This document shows, one piece after another, positions 43,171 through 54,153 of a stretch of DNA of 64,000 bases (position 1 is the first letter of the stretch; the number at the start of each line of letters is the position of its first letter). A program made the translations under genes and the position numbers. Origin of the DNA: Leishmania martiniquensis (Eukaryota > Euglenozoa > Kinetoplastea > Trypanosomatida > Trypanosomatidae); contig NC_090165.1 of NCBI RefSeq assembly GCF_017916325.1, positions 1,064,001-1,128,000 on the forward strand, given 5' to 3'. A model generated the notes under the pieces. It saw nothing but the letters and a program-made list of their open reading frames with translations. It ran no database searches and had not been told where the DNA came from.

Positions 43171-46100
43171 CTATTCCATGATGCTTCGGAGCAGTCGTTC
43201 GAACAGGGTAGAGCGACGGTGGTGTTGCTGCTTGGCATAACGCGCCTGCAACTCCATAAGCTCTTGTGTGGTGCGTCGCAGTGCCTCGTCGCGCATCATT
43301 TCCTTCTGTATGATCCTTTCCGTTAGCTCCTGCAACGCCGCCGTCGCGTTGCTCTCGCGCTCGCGCAGTTCTTTGTTGCGCAGCTCGGTCTGCCGAAGGA
43401 CCGCAGCGCCCTGCTCCCGCTCCGCGTTGATCGCCTCAAGTAGTCGCCTCATCCTTTGCTTTTCGTCCTGCTCTCGCTGCAACTGGGCCTCCAGCTCGCG
43501 CTGCTTCACTGCCTGAATGTCCAGCTGGTCCTTCTCTACCTTGACGAGGTCTTGGTAGCGCTCCGGCAGATGGCAACACGGCTCGAGGCCCAGCGCCTCC
43601 ATCTGATTGATAAGCCGCGCACTCAGCGTCGCCATGTAGTTAAGCATCGCGTTCTTCTCGAGCAGCATCTCGTCCTTCATCTCGAGCTCTTTATCTCGCT
43701 CCTCCAGCTGCTCCTCGAAGACCGTTCGCGCAGTTGGGGGCGACTCCGCCGCCTCACCCCTCGGATGCGACTGCAGGAAAAGTAGTTCCACGAGAAGCCT
43801 GCGGTTGTGCGCGCGGAGCTGCCGTAGCAGCGTGCCGTACTCCGCCAGCGGGACCCCTTCTACCGGCTGCGAGCCACTCGATGACGCCTCTGGCGGGGTC
43901 TTGCCAGCGTCGCGAAGCAGCCCCTTCAGCTCTTGTATGTACTTCCGATCTCTTTCGTAGGCTGTCACCGCCCTCGACAGCTGCGCGTCCAGCTGAGCGA
44001 TGAGCGCATCCCGAACGTCTATCTCTTGCTCCTTGAAAAGAAGCACAAGCGCGACGTCTGTGCTTCCAGCAGTCAGAAGCGACTCCTCTGCGCGGCTGTC
44101 GGGACTGGAGCTCTCCCGGTCCGAGGCGGGAGCGTTGGGGCGAGCGTGGCTGTCTCTCGCCTGGCCGCTGAGACCAGCCTGAGTCTCCCCATCCACCGTG
44201 CTGCACCCCGGCGTCGCCTGGATGGGGATGTCGTGGAGCGTGAGCGTGCCCTCGAGGTGCTGAATGCGCTGCACGAGGGCAGCCCTGTCACGACTGCTGT
44301 CGGCCAGCTGGCGGTTCAGTTTTTGAATCATCTTCTTATACGCCTTCTGCATCGCCCTTGCCTTCGGCCCCATCTTGTACTCCCCGTCAGCGGCGTTGCC
44401 GGCGTCCACGTGCCCCCGTTCGCTTGGGGCGCTGTGGCCCACGTCCGCCATGCATCCGTCTTCGTCCTCCGCTAGGATGCGCTTCAGGGCTTCAGGGCCG
44501 TCCAGTGCCTGGCGGCGCCGTGCCATGGACTCGCGCACGCGCGCCTCGTTTACACGTCTTACCTCTGCTTGCAGCTGGTCCCGCTGGCTGCGCAGCTCAT
44601 CAATATCTGCCTGCATGAGCAACCGGAGGCTCTCGAGCTCTTCGGGGTCGACCAGCTCTGCCCGCTTCTCGCGTAGCGCCTGCAGCTCCTCATTCGACTC
44701 GCTGATCTCGACACCAGCGTGGAGAAGCTTCTCGTGCAGCCGCTCTATCTCCTGCTGCAACTTCGATACCTCGTCCATGCGATCGTGCGCCAGCATGGAG
44801 GCGCGATCGAGCTGGGTGCGCAGATCCACCACCTTGTTGTAGTTCCGCTCTACTTCGCTCTGCAGGCGGGCCCGCATCTCCTCCACCTGCGATACGTCCA
44901 GAAACGTCTCGGGAAAGTCAATATCAGCCTGTGCCACGCCACCCAAGGAGCGCACCTGCGCTGTGAGTGCGTCGATGGTGGCGTGAAGGCGGGCTGTGTC
45001 GTTGGCACGCGAGGCGAGAATGGCGTCCTTCTCCGCGAGATCCTGCAGCGCGCGCACGAGATCCTCGTTCGTCCCGCCACGAGCGCTGTCCAGCTTCCGC
45101 TGAAACTCATCAACCAAGCGCTCTCGCGCCAGCTTCATCTCCATCAAGCTCTTCGCCTCTCGGCGCTTCTGCTCCTTGATGAAGTGCGTGATCTCCTTCG
45201 AGTGGATCTCGTCCTGGTACCCAATCTCCTCCTGCTGCTGGTCCTGCAGGTTCTCGATCTCCACCTGGTAGACCTCCTTGAGGTTGCGGATCTGCTGCTC
45301 GCTCGCCCCGGACGCGGTCAGCCGCTGCAGCTCTGCAGCGAAGCGCTGCTCGAGGTCGCCGCGGTCACGCTGATAGCTTTCGAGTAGCGCCTGCCGCTCT
45401 GCGTCGCGGTTCGCAATCTGCACCTCCAACGAGCTGATCCGCTCATCTCGCTCAGTAAGCAATCCCATGAGCTTCTTCGACAGCTTCACGTAGTCGACCG
45501 TCACCGAGACCTTTGCCTCCACTTTGACAGCCATGGCGCGCAGACCAAACTGAAGTGTGTTTGTGGTTTCGTAGAGATGCTCGCTGCTGGGGCCGACGGT
45601 AAGGATGATGGAGGTGCGACTGCGTCCACCGATCGAGTCCTGTAGGATGCGCGTCAGCTTCGCATTGCGCCACGGAACGTGCTTTGTGCCGGCTGAGAGG
45701 GAGCTGACGACGTGGCCGAGAGCTAGGAGGGATGCGTTGATGGTCTTTGCCTCATCCTTGCGGATCGGGTCGGCACTGGTGATACCCGTCTTGCTAAACC
45801 GCTCATACCCGGCCAGGTCGATGAACGTGACCTTGCCGCGCAGTTTGCCTTTGCTAATGTCCTCCGTGTCCTCGGACGTTATGTAGATGATCATGGCAGT
45901 GTGCCCGCGGCTCGACTCCGCGTTCATGGCGGTTGACCCAACGACGCGGCGCGCGCTGCCCTCGTTGTAGAAGCGCATGAAGTCCTTCGGGCTCGCCAAG
46001 ACATGAGAGGTGCACCCTGTCAGCGACACCCCTTTCTCCTCATCGTGGTGGATCTCCACGCGATCTTTGCCCTCGTGAGCCATCAAGTCACCCAGGTTAT

Positions 46101-46746
46101 CGCGGTAGATCTGTACGAATTGTCCTACCACCGCGTATTTGCGCGTTGGGGAGCTCGTCTCGGCAGCTTTTATTTTCTCGAAGATGTACGTCGCCGCACG
46201 AGGGATAATGCCGAGGTGCTGGGGGTCGGTGTTGCACATGGTGTAGGACTTTCCAGTGCCGGTTTGGCCGTAACACATCAAAGCAGAGCAGAAGCCATTG
46301 AAGGCGTGGTCCATACAGGGGATCGCAACCGCTTCGAACACTTGCGCCTGCTCGGCCAGCGGGCCGAAGCTGCCGTCGAAGTCGTAGTGGCGCTCATCTT
46401 TGAGAACGACACGCTTGCCCTCCAGCGTGACAAGTGGGTGACCGCCTTCCTTGTAGTCTTTCTTGATGGTGGGGCGCAGCCGGCAGTACACCAGGCAACG
46501 AGAAAGCGCCCCGTCATCGCCGGCGTCATCAATATCGCCACCGTCGCCGCGGGCATGCGCGTCGGGCGGCGCCTTGACCGACTTTTTCCTCTTTGCTTTC
46601 GCTGCGGCCGGCACTGCCTGCGTGGGCGTGGTAGCCACAACAGAGCCTTCGTCGTCTTCGTAAAATACATCTCCGCTTCGGAGGCGTGCCTCCTCGCCGT
46701 CTACCGCCAATGAGGCGTCTGTGCCCGGGTCACCTGCGGAGCTCAT
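43171..46746 (-). CDS. Kinesin, N-terminal motor with long coiled coil (1191 aa)
   Basis: The motor domain spans about residues 80-410. It has P-loop GQTGTGKS at 159-167, switch I NAESSRGH at 275-282 and switch II DLAGYE at 310-315. The last differs from the usual DLAGSE by a Tyr in place of Ser. The HVPWRNAKLTRILQDSIGG segment and the neck-proximal NTLQFGLRAMAVK are typical. From about 420 to 1170 the protein is nearly continuous heptad-like coiled coil, broken by a less regular Ser/Pro/Gly-rich region around 780-910. An acidic and basic disordered N-terminal extension (1-80) precedes the motor. The position of the motor indicates a plus-end-directed transport or spindle kinesin. No cargo domain is recognised, and I cannot place it in a numbered family. 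Confidence 0.95.
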   Translation of the reverse strand: MSSAGDPGTDASLAVDGEEARLRSGDVFYEDDEGSVVATTPTQAVPAAAKAKRKKSVKAPPDAHARGDGGDIDDAGDDGALSRCLVYCRLRPTIKKDYKEGGHPLVTLEGKRVVLKDERHYDFDGSFGPLAEQAQVFEAVAIPCMDHAFNGFCSALMCYGQTGTGKSYTMCNTDPQHLGIIPRAATYIFEKIKAAETSSPTRKYAVVGQFVQIYRDNLGDLMAHEGKDRVEIHHDEEKGVSLTGCTSHVLASPKDFMRFYNEGSARRVVGSTAMNAESSRGHTAMIIYITSEDTEDISKGKLRGKVTFIDLAGYERFSKTGITSADPIRKDEAKTINASLLALGHVVSSLSAGTKHVPWRNAKLTRILQDSIGGRSRTSIILTVGPSSEHLYETTNTLQFGLRAMAVKVEAKVSVTVDYVKLSKKLMGLLTERDERISSLEVQIANRDAERQALLESYQRDRGDLEQRFAAELQRLTASGASEQQIRNLKEVYQVEIENLQDQQQEEIGYQDEIHSKEITHFIKEQKRREAKSLMEMKLARERLVDEFQRKLDSARGGTNEDLVRALQDLAEKDAILASRANDTARLHATIDALTAQVRSLGGVAQADIDFPETFLDVSQVEEMRARLQSEVERNYNKVVDLRTQLDRASMLAHDRMDEVSKLQQEIERLHEKLLHAGVEISESNEELQALREKRAELVDPEELESLRLLMQADIDELRSQRDQLQAEVRRVNEARVRESMARRRQALDGPEALKRILAEDEDGCMADVGHSAPSERGHVDAGNAADGEYKMGPKARAMQKAYKKMIQKLNRQLADSSRDRAALVQRIQHLEGTLTLHDIPIQATPGCSTVDGETQAGLSGQARDSHARPNAPASDRESSSPDSRAEESLLTAGSTDVALVLLFKEQEIDVRDALIAQLDAQLSRAVTAYERDRKYIQELKGLLRDAGKTPPEASSSGSQPVEGVPLAEYGTLLRQLRAHNRRLLVELLFLQSHPRGEAAESPPTARTVFEEQLEERDKELEMKDEMLLEKNAMLNYMATLSARLINQMEALGLEPCCHLPERYQDLVKVEKDQLDIQAVKQRELEAQLQREQDEKQRMRRLLEAINAEREQGAAVLRQTELRNKELRERESNATAALQELTERIIQKEMMRDEALRRTTQELMELQARYAKQQHHRRSTLFERLLRSIME

Positions 46747-48131
46747 CAGGCACCGTTATGCGAGGAAGGGGGAGGGGGAGGGGGTCTATATCCTTTTTGG
46801 GGGAGGGGAAAGCGATGCGGCGCAGTTACCCCACGAAGCCGACGCCTGCATTCAGTGATGGGGCGAACTGGAGCAAAGAAAGATAAGCAAAAGAATACTT
46901 CGCAATGGGCAGGATGAGGGACGCTGCTGGCAAAGAAAACGGTGTCTCTGCTGGAAAGAAGGGAAGCGGGGCGGTGGGGAGGAGCGCGGGAGAAGATTGT
47001 GTGTGTCTGTGTGTGTGTAGGGGGGAGGGCACTGTCTCCCTTTCTTGTGAAGAAGGACACTTGGGCATAGCACGTGGGGAGCAGAAAGAGGGCGAGTACG
47101 CGAGCAGCGGAGGCATACGCAGCCGAAGGGCCTTACGCGCACTGCGTCGGCATGTGCGTGTGCGCCGCTCCTCACCTCCTTCCGTTGCTCTCCGCTTCAA
47201 CAGGGCTGGGGCGGTGGGCCCTCCCTCAAGAACGTATGCAGCTGTGCGAAGAGCCGCGCAACAAAAACAGCGCGAACGGGTCAAAAGACGCTCGTCTTCT
47301 AGTGGTGGTCGAGTACACCCGCTGGGCTTGCCCTCGTGCGTATAGGCACCCGGAACGGTAGCCACACAAGGTCAACCGAGACGGTGGCCCATTCCTCTTT
47401 CCCAGGAAGCGCGCGCACACCTGGACACGAGAACGCGCGCTTGTTCGATGGCCGCTAAGAATCAAAGAGAGAAGAAAAGGGAGGGAGAGGCGCTATAGAG
47501 CGCGGGGGACGGGGCAAGGGGGAGCGGAGGTTCGACAAAAAACCGTTTTGCTTTTCTCACGAGTGCACGCTGCATCACATCATGGAGATTTGGCCGGCAA
47601 GACACCTCACGGTATGCGACGGGGAGGGAGAGGAAGAGGTGAAGGAGGAGGAGGGGGGCACCTTTAAGGCCGTGTACCGTCAACAGGCCAAATGCCCCTC
47701 CCCACTCGCCCCACCCAATGAAAAAAAGAAAAAAGAGAACCGAGGTACGCCGCATTCTTCGCCCGTGACGAGAAGCTGCTGCTGCTGACACGAGCACACG
47801 CGCGTCCGCACACAGGCTCTGCTAGGCGACGTCCGTCTGCGCGACACCTCTCGAGTGACCCTCTTTTCTGCCTTCGTGCTCCGGTCGAGCGTGAGTCGTT
47901 GAGAGTCGCTTGACGGCGGACGAGAGGATTCGAAAGGGGCGGGTGATGACTTTTCCATTCGCCTTCACGAGGCAGCACACGTCCATTATGGCGAAGGAGA
48001 GGGGGAGGGGACCGCCGTTTGAGTTGGGCGGGTAGTCGTCCCCACCCACAGGACGCAATTGCACCACAGAAGGAGGTCGCGGGCCTCTGTGTTGGAGGCA
48101 CACCGAGAGACCGCACCTCGCCTCGTGGTGG
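46747..48131. other. Intergenic, 1.4 kb
   Basis: No gene is visible. G-rich plus-strand runs right after the kinesin ATG (46766-46806) read as polypyrimidine on the coding strand and are candidate splice signals. A minus-strand frame at 46826-47365 is repetitive and not called. The remainder is the TRM10 gene 3' UTR. Confidence 0.55.
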
Positions 48132-49286
48132 TTACTCGGCAGGTGTGCGATCACTTTCATAGTCAGACGTGCCTTTTGCATCGCCGCCATCATCAGCCTC
48201 CTCTTCAAGACCCTCGTCGTCACGACTGCTCTGGTCACCCGATGTTGCCTCGCCCACTCGCCGTCGTTTTCGCCGTCCATTCACCGCCTGCCGAGTGCGG
48301 CGCGTCGGTAGTGCATTTTCTATCGCCTGTGCCCAGTTCGGCGTCCCAGCGGCGCAGAGCTGTGCATAATGAATGAGCACATTCGCGACGTGATTAATCG
48401 TTAGCACCTTACACCGGTTACCGAGCACCACCGTCTCTGTGATGGGCAGCCTAGCCGTGCGCACGCCGTGGCGTTGAGCACAGGCGTAGCTCAGACCTTT
48501 GTTCGCGTTGTGGTCTACGAAGGCGCCGATAACGTACGCCGTGTCTGGCTCGATGCCGGCGAGTGTGTTGGGCGAGTCCGCGGTGAGGAACACGACCCGA
48601 CTAGGCGCAAAGAGTTCACTCCAATGCTGCCTCTGCGTGATGCACGGCGGGAATCGGCGAAAGCCTTCGAAGCTGTCCAGACCCTGCAGCACCGTAGCTT
48701 GGGCGCTGGCGTCGTGTTCGGTGTCACTGGCCTCCTTGCCCATGAGCGACGTGATGAAGGGACGGAACGGGAAGCCTGCAGTGCGCAAGGCACTATAGCT
48801 GAGCTTCACCTGCGAGACGGTGCTTTTTGTGTTTGCCATCGTCATGCACCACGCAAAGCTGAGGTCAAATACAATCGCCGGCACATGAGGGTCGGCAAGC
48901 TGAGTTTCGCACTGCCTCAAGAGCGCTGCTTCGGCCTGTCGACGCCTCTCGTGCAACAGCGCCGCCTCGGAGCGGCGGGCCTCCCTCTCCCCCTCCGACA
49001 GATGCTCCCAAAGCTCCTGCTGCGCCTTTCTCCGTTCAGCGGCAACGGCTTTCGTACGCTCCCTCTTCGCCATTTTCTTTTGCTTCCAAAAGTTCCGCTT
49101 TTCTTCCTCGGTCCACGACTTGCGCTGCCGGCCATGTTCTGTGGGTTGCCTCTGCAAAGTTTCCGCGACATCATCACAAGCGGCGCTTGCATGCGTGCTG
49201 TGCGCATCGCCGCCTACGATCAAGGAGGAAGAGGATGTGCAAGTGACTGCTATAGAGGGAGCGACGGCGGATGCCGACCCTGACAT
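48132..49286 (-). CDS. TRM10: TRM10-family tRNA (purine-9 N1) methyltransferase (384 aa)
   Basis: TRM10 enzymes (SPOUT-related) methylate N1 of the purine at tRNA position 9. The conserved core spans about residues 135-315. It includes VVFLTADSPNTLAGIEPDTAYVIGAFVDHN (233-260) with the key Asp258 and the following KGLSYACAQRHGVRTARLPI. A basic helical region (about 55-125) precedes the core, as in nuclear Trm10 proteins. The C-terminus has an NLS-like GRRKRRRV (337-344) and an acidic disordered tail. Together these favour a nuclear enzyme over the mitochondrial TRMT10C type. The start at 49286 is the first ATG; an upstream codon in frame is GTG. Confidence 0.92.
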   Translation of the reverse strand: MSGSASAVAPSIAVTCTSSSSLIVGGDAHSTHASAACDDVAETLQRQPTEHGRQRKSWTEEEKRNFWKQKKMAKRERTKAVAAERRKAQQELWEHLSEGEREARRSEAALLHERRRQAEAALLRQCETQLADPHVPAIVFDLSFAWCMTMANTKSTVSQVKLSYSALRTAGFPFRPFITSLMGKEASDTEHDASAQATVLQGLDSFEGFRRFPPCITQRQHWSELFAPSRVVFLTADSPNTLAGIEPDTAYVIGAFVDHNANKGLSYACAQRHGVRTARLPITETVVLGNRCKVLTINHVANVLIHYAQLCAAGTPNWAQAIENALPTRRTRQAVNGRRKRRRVGEATSGDQSSRDDEGLEEEADDGGDAKGTSDYESDRTPAE

Positions 49287-50774
49287 TATCTCCGATATGG
49301 AAGCAGAGCGCCTAAGCACACTTACCCGCGTAGCGGTCGGTTTCGTCTTTTGGGGTGTGTTCTCTGCTGTCTATCAATTCCACGCGCCTGTGTGCACTCG
49401 CTGTCGCGCAAGGCGGGCGCTGAAATGGTGTGCGGCAGAGAAAGAGAGAGAAGGGAATAGCCACCGTGGCTGCTGTGCTACCCACTCCAGGTAAAGAGTT
49501 TCGAAAAAAAAAGTCAGAGGGAGACGAAGCGAAACGAAGCGGAAAGCATTTGGGTGCACGAGATGAAAAATAAATAAAAAAAGTGTGTGACGGGCACCAT
49601 AGGCCCAAGAGCGCTGCTGAACGTCCTCGTGCGTGTGCCGGGAGGGTGCGTAAGCGCCAGCATTGACGTTCGCCGAGCCACACCCGCAAACGCAGACGCC
49701 TTCGGCTCCTTGGATGGAGTGCCAGCGATGACAGAAGAAAGAAAAGAGCGACCGTTCATCTCCCGCTTCCACGCCAGTAGCAGAAGCTTCTACAAAGCAG
49801 TGCGGTGCATGTTGCGTTCAGTGTCGCTTTGGTCAGCGTTGCGTCCGATTCGAACTTACAGAAAGATTTATGAGGGCGTATGGACGTAAGCGCACAGCGT
49901 TCAGCCCTCGTGACAGTGAATGCTAGGGATAAGTCACCTGAGGACGCCTCGACACGGGGATGAGCGAGAGGGAGGAGGAGAGCAGCGAGGACGGCGGCGC
50001 TTTGGTAGCAGCGAATTTTGCCGTTGGAGTCGACATCAAATAGCAAAGAGCAAAAGCCAACGAAAGAAAAAAAGGAGCTAAAAGAGTGAGTCAGCCCCCC
50101 CGGCGCAGTCGATCACGTGCCACGTGTCACAACACGCGCAGCGCAGCCGGACAAGGTAGCACATGCAGAGTCCCATTCGAGTCCTTACACGACGAAACAA
50201 AAAGAACAGCTCAGCGCACCCCTCCCCCCGACTCCGAACCTCCGCTTAAACCGTCACACAGAAACTGCTGCTCTTTCCCCACCTCGATGGTAGACACACG
50301 CGCACCCTGTTTGAGCGTGCTGGTGCGCTCACCTCCGTCAAGTGCACCAGTGATGCGAAATCCCTATTCACACGCACGGCAACTCCTTTTCGATGCACCC
50401 GTTTTTCCGCTCAAGTTGAGCGTCGCACACGACCCCGCCCCTCCTAGCACCCGGCCGCCGGCATCAGCAGCGCGATGCGCTGCTCTGACCCCCCCCCCGC
50501 CCTACGGCGCAGCTGCCTGGCCCTGCGTCCTCACCGACACGCCGCGTGGAGGTGTGCGCCTCCTTCATTGAGGGACTTGGATCAACACGAGGGGAGTGCG
50601 ACACGGCACATAAAACACAGGCGGCACACACCTGTGTCGACGCCATGTGGGGAACGGAGGATTCCATTCGACTTCACGCTTCAGCGTCGTTTACTTCTGG
50701 AGAGGCCATGGGCACACGTCCAGCATGATCATTGACTGCCTGCCGCTCCTTTAGCGCGCCCGCCTTGCCGCTTA
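49287..50774. other. Intergenic, 1.5 kb, with a SIDER-like core
   Basis: Apart from the repeat listed at 50431-50543 I see no gene. A-rich stretches near 49500-49515 and 49565-49582, and the 50060-50080 run, give polypyrimidine on the coding strand. The spacer is the TRM10 leader and the homoserine kinase 3' UTR. Confidence 0.55.
50431..50543 (-). repeat. SIDER-like retroposon core (copy 2), near-identical to copy 3
   Basis: This 113-base block recurs at 60543-60653 with no visible difference except the length of one C-run (10 here, 8 there). Homology stops sharply on both sides. It lies about 230 bases downstream of the homoserine kinase stop on the coding strand. The related degenerate copy near 3.8 kb supports assignment to the same dispersed family. 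Confidence 0.65.
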
Positions 50775-51800
50775 TCAGATGCTCGTGTACTGGATGTTTG
50801 GACGGATGCAGGTGGTGCCAGCAAGGTGGGCCCCGAGTTCAGAAGGCACAGTAATGATTGCCCGCCCGTGCACGCCAACGGCCTCCGCGGCCCTCACCAT
50901 TGCCTCCGCCACCACCTCTGCTTTGCGCTCCCCCATCGGCTGGGTGAGAAGATCGCCGTGGCGGCCGGAAACCATGGCGCAAACGGTCGGGCCCGCGCCA
51001 GAGAGAAAGGCGTACACGGCACCTGCCTCGCGCGCAGCCTTGGCGCATGCGTTGTAGTGCGGGTACAGTTTGCTAGAGCGCTGCTGCTCATGAAGGCGGT
51101 CGCTGGCGTCCTGGAGCAGCCGCAGGTCTCCGGTTGCGAAGGCCAGGGTCAAGATGGCTGTGCCGGAAATATTGTGGATGGCGTCGCTCAGCGACACCGT
51201 CGTCGGTACCAAGTCGCGGGTCACATGCGTGCTCGCCTTCATGAGCTTCTGTGGAACAAAGAGCACGATGGAGAGGTTCGGCGGGGTGGGCACGTGGTAG
51301 GTCATGAAGCTGTCATCGTCCTTCTTGTAGCCAAGCTGAATGCCACCGTATATGGCTGGAGAGGCGTTGTCAGGGTGACCCTCGATCTTTGAGATTGCGC
51401 AGAGTAGCGCCTCTCTCTTCTGTGTCTCCATGGTGAGACCGCAGAGCATCATGCCCGCCATGAAGCCGGCTACCGCTGCCGCGGAAGATGAGCCGCAGCC
51501 GCACTTGTACGGAATGTTGTTGTGCATGGTGAACTTCAGTGGCGGCATGCTTTTGTGCGCGTACCCCTCGAACGCGATTCGGCAAGTTCTCACCACCATA
51601 TTGTCCTCATCCGTGCTGATGTGCTCGTGGCCCTCGCCAGTCACCGTCATGGAGAAGTTGTCCGCCGCCTCTACTGTCAGCTCCATGAAGATGGAGAGCG
51701 CCATGCCGAGGGTGTCGTAAGCGGGGCCCATGTTCGCCGTAGTTGCCGGAACTCGAAGGCTGACCCTCTGGGGAAGCAGAGTGGCAGCTTTGTCAGACAT
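50775..51800 (-). CDS. Homoserine kinase, GHMP superfamily (341 aa)
   Basis: It phosphorylates L-homoserine to O-phosphohomoserine, the step before threonine synthase. All three GHMP motifs are visible: PATTANMGP at 18-26, the ATP-loop region YKCGCGSSSAAA at 98-109, and LSGAGPTV at 266-273. The KIEGHPDNASPAIYGG segment at 138-153 is specific to homoserine kinase. The loop reads GCGSSS rather than the common GLGSSA, but the Gly and Ser residues that contact phosphate are kept. It has no targeting signal, so it is probably cytosolic. The protein resembles bacterial ThrB and is absent from mammals. The SIDER-like element lies in its presumed 3' UTR. Confidence 0.96.
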   Translation of the reverse strand: MSDKAATLLPQRVSLRVPATTANMGPAYDTLGMALSIFMELTVEAADNFSMTVTGEGHEHISTDEDNMVVRTCRIAFEGYAHKSMPPLKFTMHNNIPYKCGCGSSSAAAVAGFMAGMMLCGLTMETQKREALLCAISKIEGHPDNASPAIYGGIQLGYKKDDDSFMTYHVPTPPNLSIVLFVPQKLMKASTHVTRDLVPTTVSLSDAIHNISGTAILTLAFATGDLRLLQDASDRLHEQQRSSKLYPHYNACAKAAREAGAVYAFLSGAGPTVCAMVSGRHGDLLTQPMGERKAEVVAEAMVRAAEAVGVHGRAIITVPSELGAHLAGTTCIRPNIQYTSI

Positions 51801-54153
51801 TTCTGTTGTAGCGGCTTGCTGATTCTACGGGCGTGCAGAGTCGAGGAAGGGCGTCGATGCAGTGAACGGCGGTGTTGTGTGGCACGCGAGGTGACTTGGC
51901 ATGCCCACGTACGTCAGCCAGTGCGAAGGAGCGAGCGAATAAAGGCGGAAGCAAACCAACGAGAGAGTCGAATAGGGAAGGCCAGTGGCCGTGCCGCTGC
52001 CCTTCTCCGAGTACGATGTCGGTGGACAACACGGCGAGGAATCCGAAAGGGCAAAAGGGACGCCAAGAGAGAAAGGGTTGGGAAAGAGGGGCAGCGGCAG
52101 AGCCCCCGAGGGGGGAGGGGAAGGGGAGAGCAAGCAGAAGACTTTCCTTTCGCCTGTTCACCTCGTCTGCCTCCACGTTTGCGTCTCGCTTTCCTTTGGT
52201 CAAAGAGGGGCATTCAGAGTGTTGCAGATACCCCACCTCCCGAAATGGGCCCCGCTCTGGTGAAAGGAATGCCTGGTGGTGGAGCGCCTGCGCTTCGAAT
52301 GTGCAGGTTCGCTTACGCACACAAACACACACAGACTCAATGGCAATCACAAAGGGGCTGGGAGCAGAAGGTTGAAGGTGCATCTGCAAGCGACTGTGGC
52401 TAAGTTATTTTTTCTAGGACAACTTTGGGCTTCTTGACCACTTTAGTTACACTTTATCTTTTTTTGGGGGGGAGGCAGCGTATCTCCGCGCCAACTCACA
52501 CACAAGCTCGCCAACAAACAGCCCCACGACGCACAGAGAGCCATACGTTCTTGGCGCAGAGGAGGCCTGCTGCGCCCAACTTCTCACTCTCACATAAAGG
52601 GAAAATGGGAAAAGAAGCGTGCGCGCACTCATACAGCAACCGAGAAGCCGCAGACTCTTTTCTTTTTCTTTCGTACCTTTTCCCTCGTGTCGTTGTGGCA
52701 GGGGTGGGGGCGGGGGAGGAGGAGGAAAGAAAGAAAAGGTTCTCCCCCGCGCGTTCCCCCAATGGAACGGCAACGCGAAGATGCGTGCCGATGCCGAGAG
52801 CGTTGCCAACTCCATCTCTTTTTCCTTGTCACCTCTCCCGCATTTGGACATCAGCAGCTCAAAAACAGATCATCAACCATGTGAAATCTATATAATTTAC
52901 GAGCATATTTCGATGTGTGCCGGTGCGTGCATCTCTGCTCGTCTGCCGCCCTCCGTTTCCTCTTTTTCTCACCTCTTTCCCGCGTTTCGCTTCTGCAGAA
53001 TTTGTTTGGTCATGAAAAGGGTGTGAGGGAGGATGAGCGAAGAAAAGTGCAGCAGCGACGACGGGACATCCACGCTGCACAAAAAGGATCCCTAAACTCC
53101 ATCCCTCATCTCACCCTCTCTCGTGCGTGCGTGCACGCCCTACCTTCTTTTAGCCGCTGCTTCCTTTTGTTCCATTGAATCTTTTTTTTGCACACAAAGA
53201 GAACACATGACCTGAAACTCTGCACACGTAGACACACCTCGATGCACGCGCACACCTCTTCTGCCTCTGTTGTCCTCCTCTGCCGACCCCATCGGGACGC
53301 GACGGATCCTTTGAGAATGAACGCAAGGCAACAAGAAAAAAAATTAGAACAGATATGTGAAAGCCGACAACAGAAAAAAAAGGGGGTGAATGGAGTAAAA
53401 GAAGGGAACGCGGGGCGGTGGGTGAGGGGAGAGGAGGAGGAGGGGGGAAGCTGGCGACAAGAGCTAAGCAGGATACCCGGAGAACGAACAGCCGTAAAGG
53501 GAGCGGAGGGGGGAGAAGGGCACAGCGACGGGCAGAGGGAGGAAGGCGGGAAGGTACGGGATGTGCCATCGGCTCTATCCTTAGTGCGTCACGGAAGGTG
53601 AGGGGGAGCGGAGGAGCGAAAGGAATAGGCCACTCAGCGAGAAAGGGCGCAGTCGCTGTAACTACTCTTCACCACGTAACACAAGCACACGCAAGAGGGG
53701 CCATCTCACTCCCACTCTCTCGCTCGGGCGTGCGCAAAGAGGCACATGCACAGACTGAGGTACAGAACAGTGTGGGAAAGAGGGGAGCAGAGGGGAGGGG
53801 GCAGGAGGAGAAGGGCGAGACAACGCAAGCAGCCAAAAGTATCCGTCTTTGTGCTTCCGTGCGCGTGCATTGATAGATTTCAGCCGCGCGCTACAGATGA
53901 GTGGATGTGTGCTTCTCTCTGGCTGCGCATTGGAGCAGAAACGCGCTGAGCGAGAGAGAGGAGCCGAAAGTGAGGGTGGCCGAGTATTGCCTTCGTCGTC
54001 CATCTCCTTCCCATTACTCGTTCCCCGTGTTCGCTGTGGCGCGGAGAAGGAGCAGGACGACGGTGGAGAGGAAGAGGGGACAGGCGGAAACGGAGATAGA
54101 AAAAACGGCTCTGTTCGAGCAGTGAACCACCCCGCCCGCCCCTACCGGTGCCC
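51801..54153. other. Intergenic, 2.4 kb
   Basis: No gene is supported. A comparatively AT-rich patch lies at about 52855-52915 in otherwise mixed sequence. A-rich tracts occur at 53335-53395 and purine-rich runs at 53400-53540. The open frames are short or repetitive on both strands. Confidence 0.55.

Noticed and set aside
43171..46746. Assignment of the kinesin to the K39 repeat-antigen family
   Set aside because: The tail is an irregular coiled coil without the 39-residue tandem repeats.
46826..47365. 179-codon minus-strand frame upstream of the kinesin
   Set aside because: It is low-complexity and overlaps the likely leader and splice region of the kinesin gene.
49287..49319. Upstream starts for TRM10 (49319), eIF3d (32452), NDUFS6-like (9886) and the secreted protein (2403)
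   Set aside because: All are GTG or TTG. In each case the next in-frame ATG gives a family-typical or sensible N-terminus.
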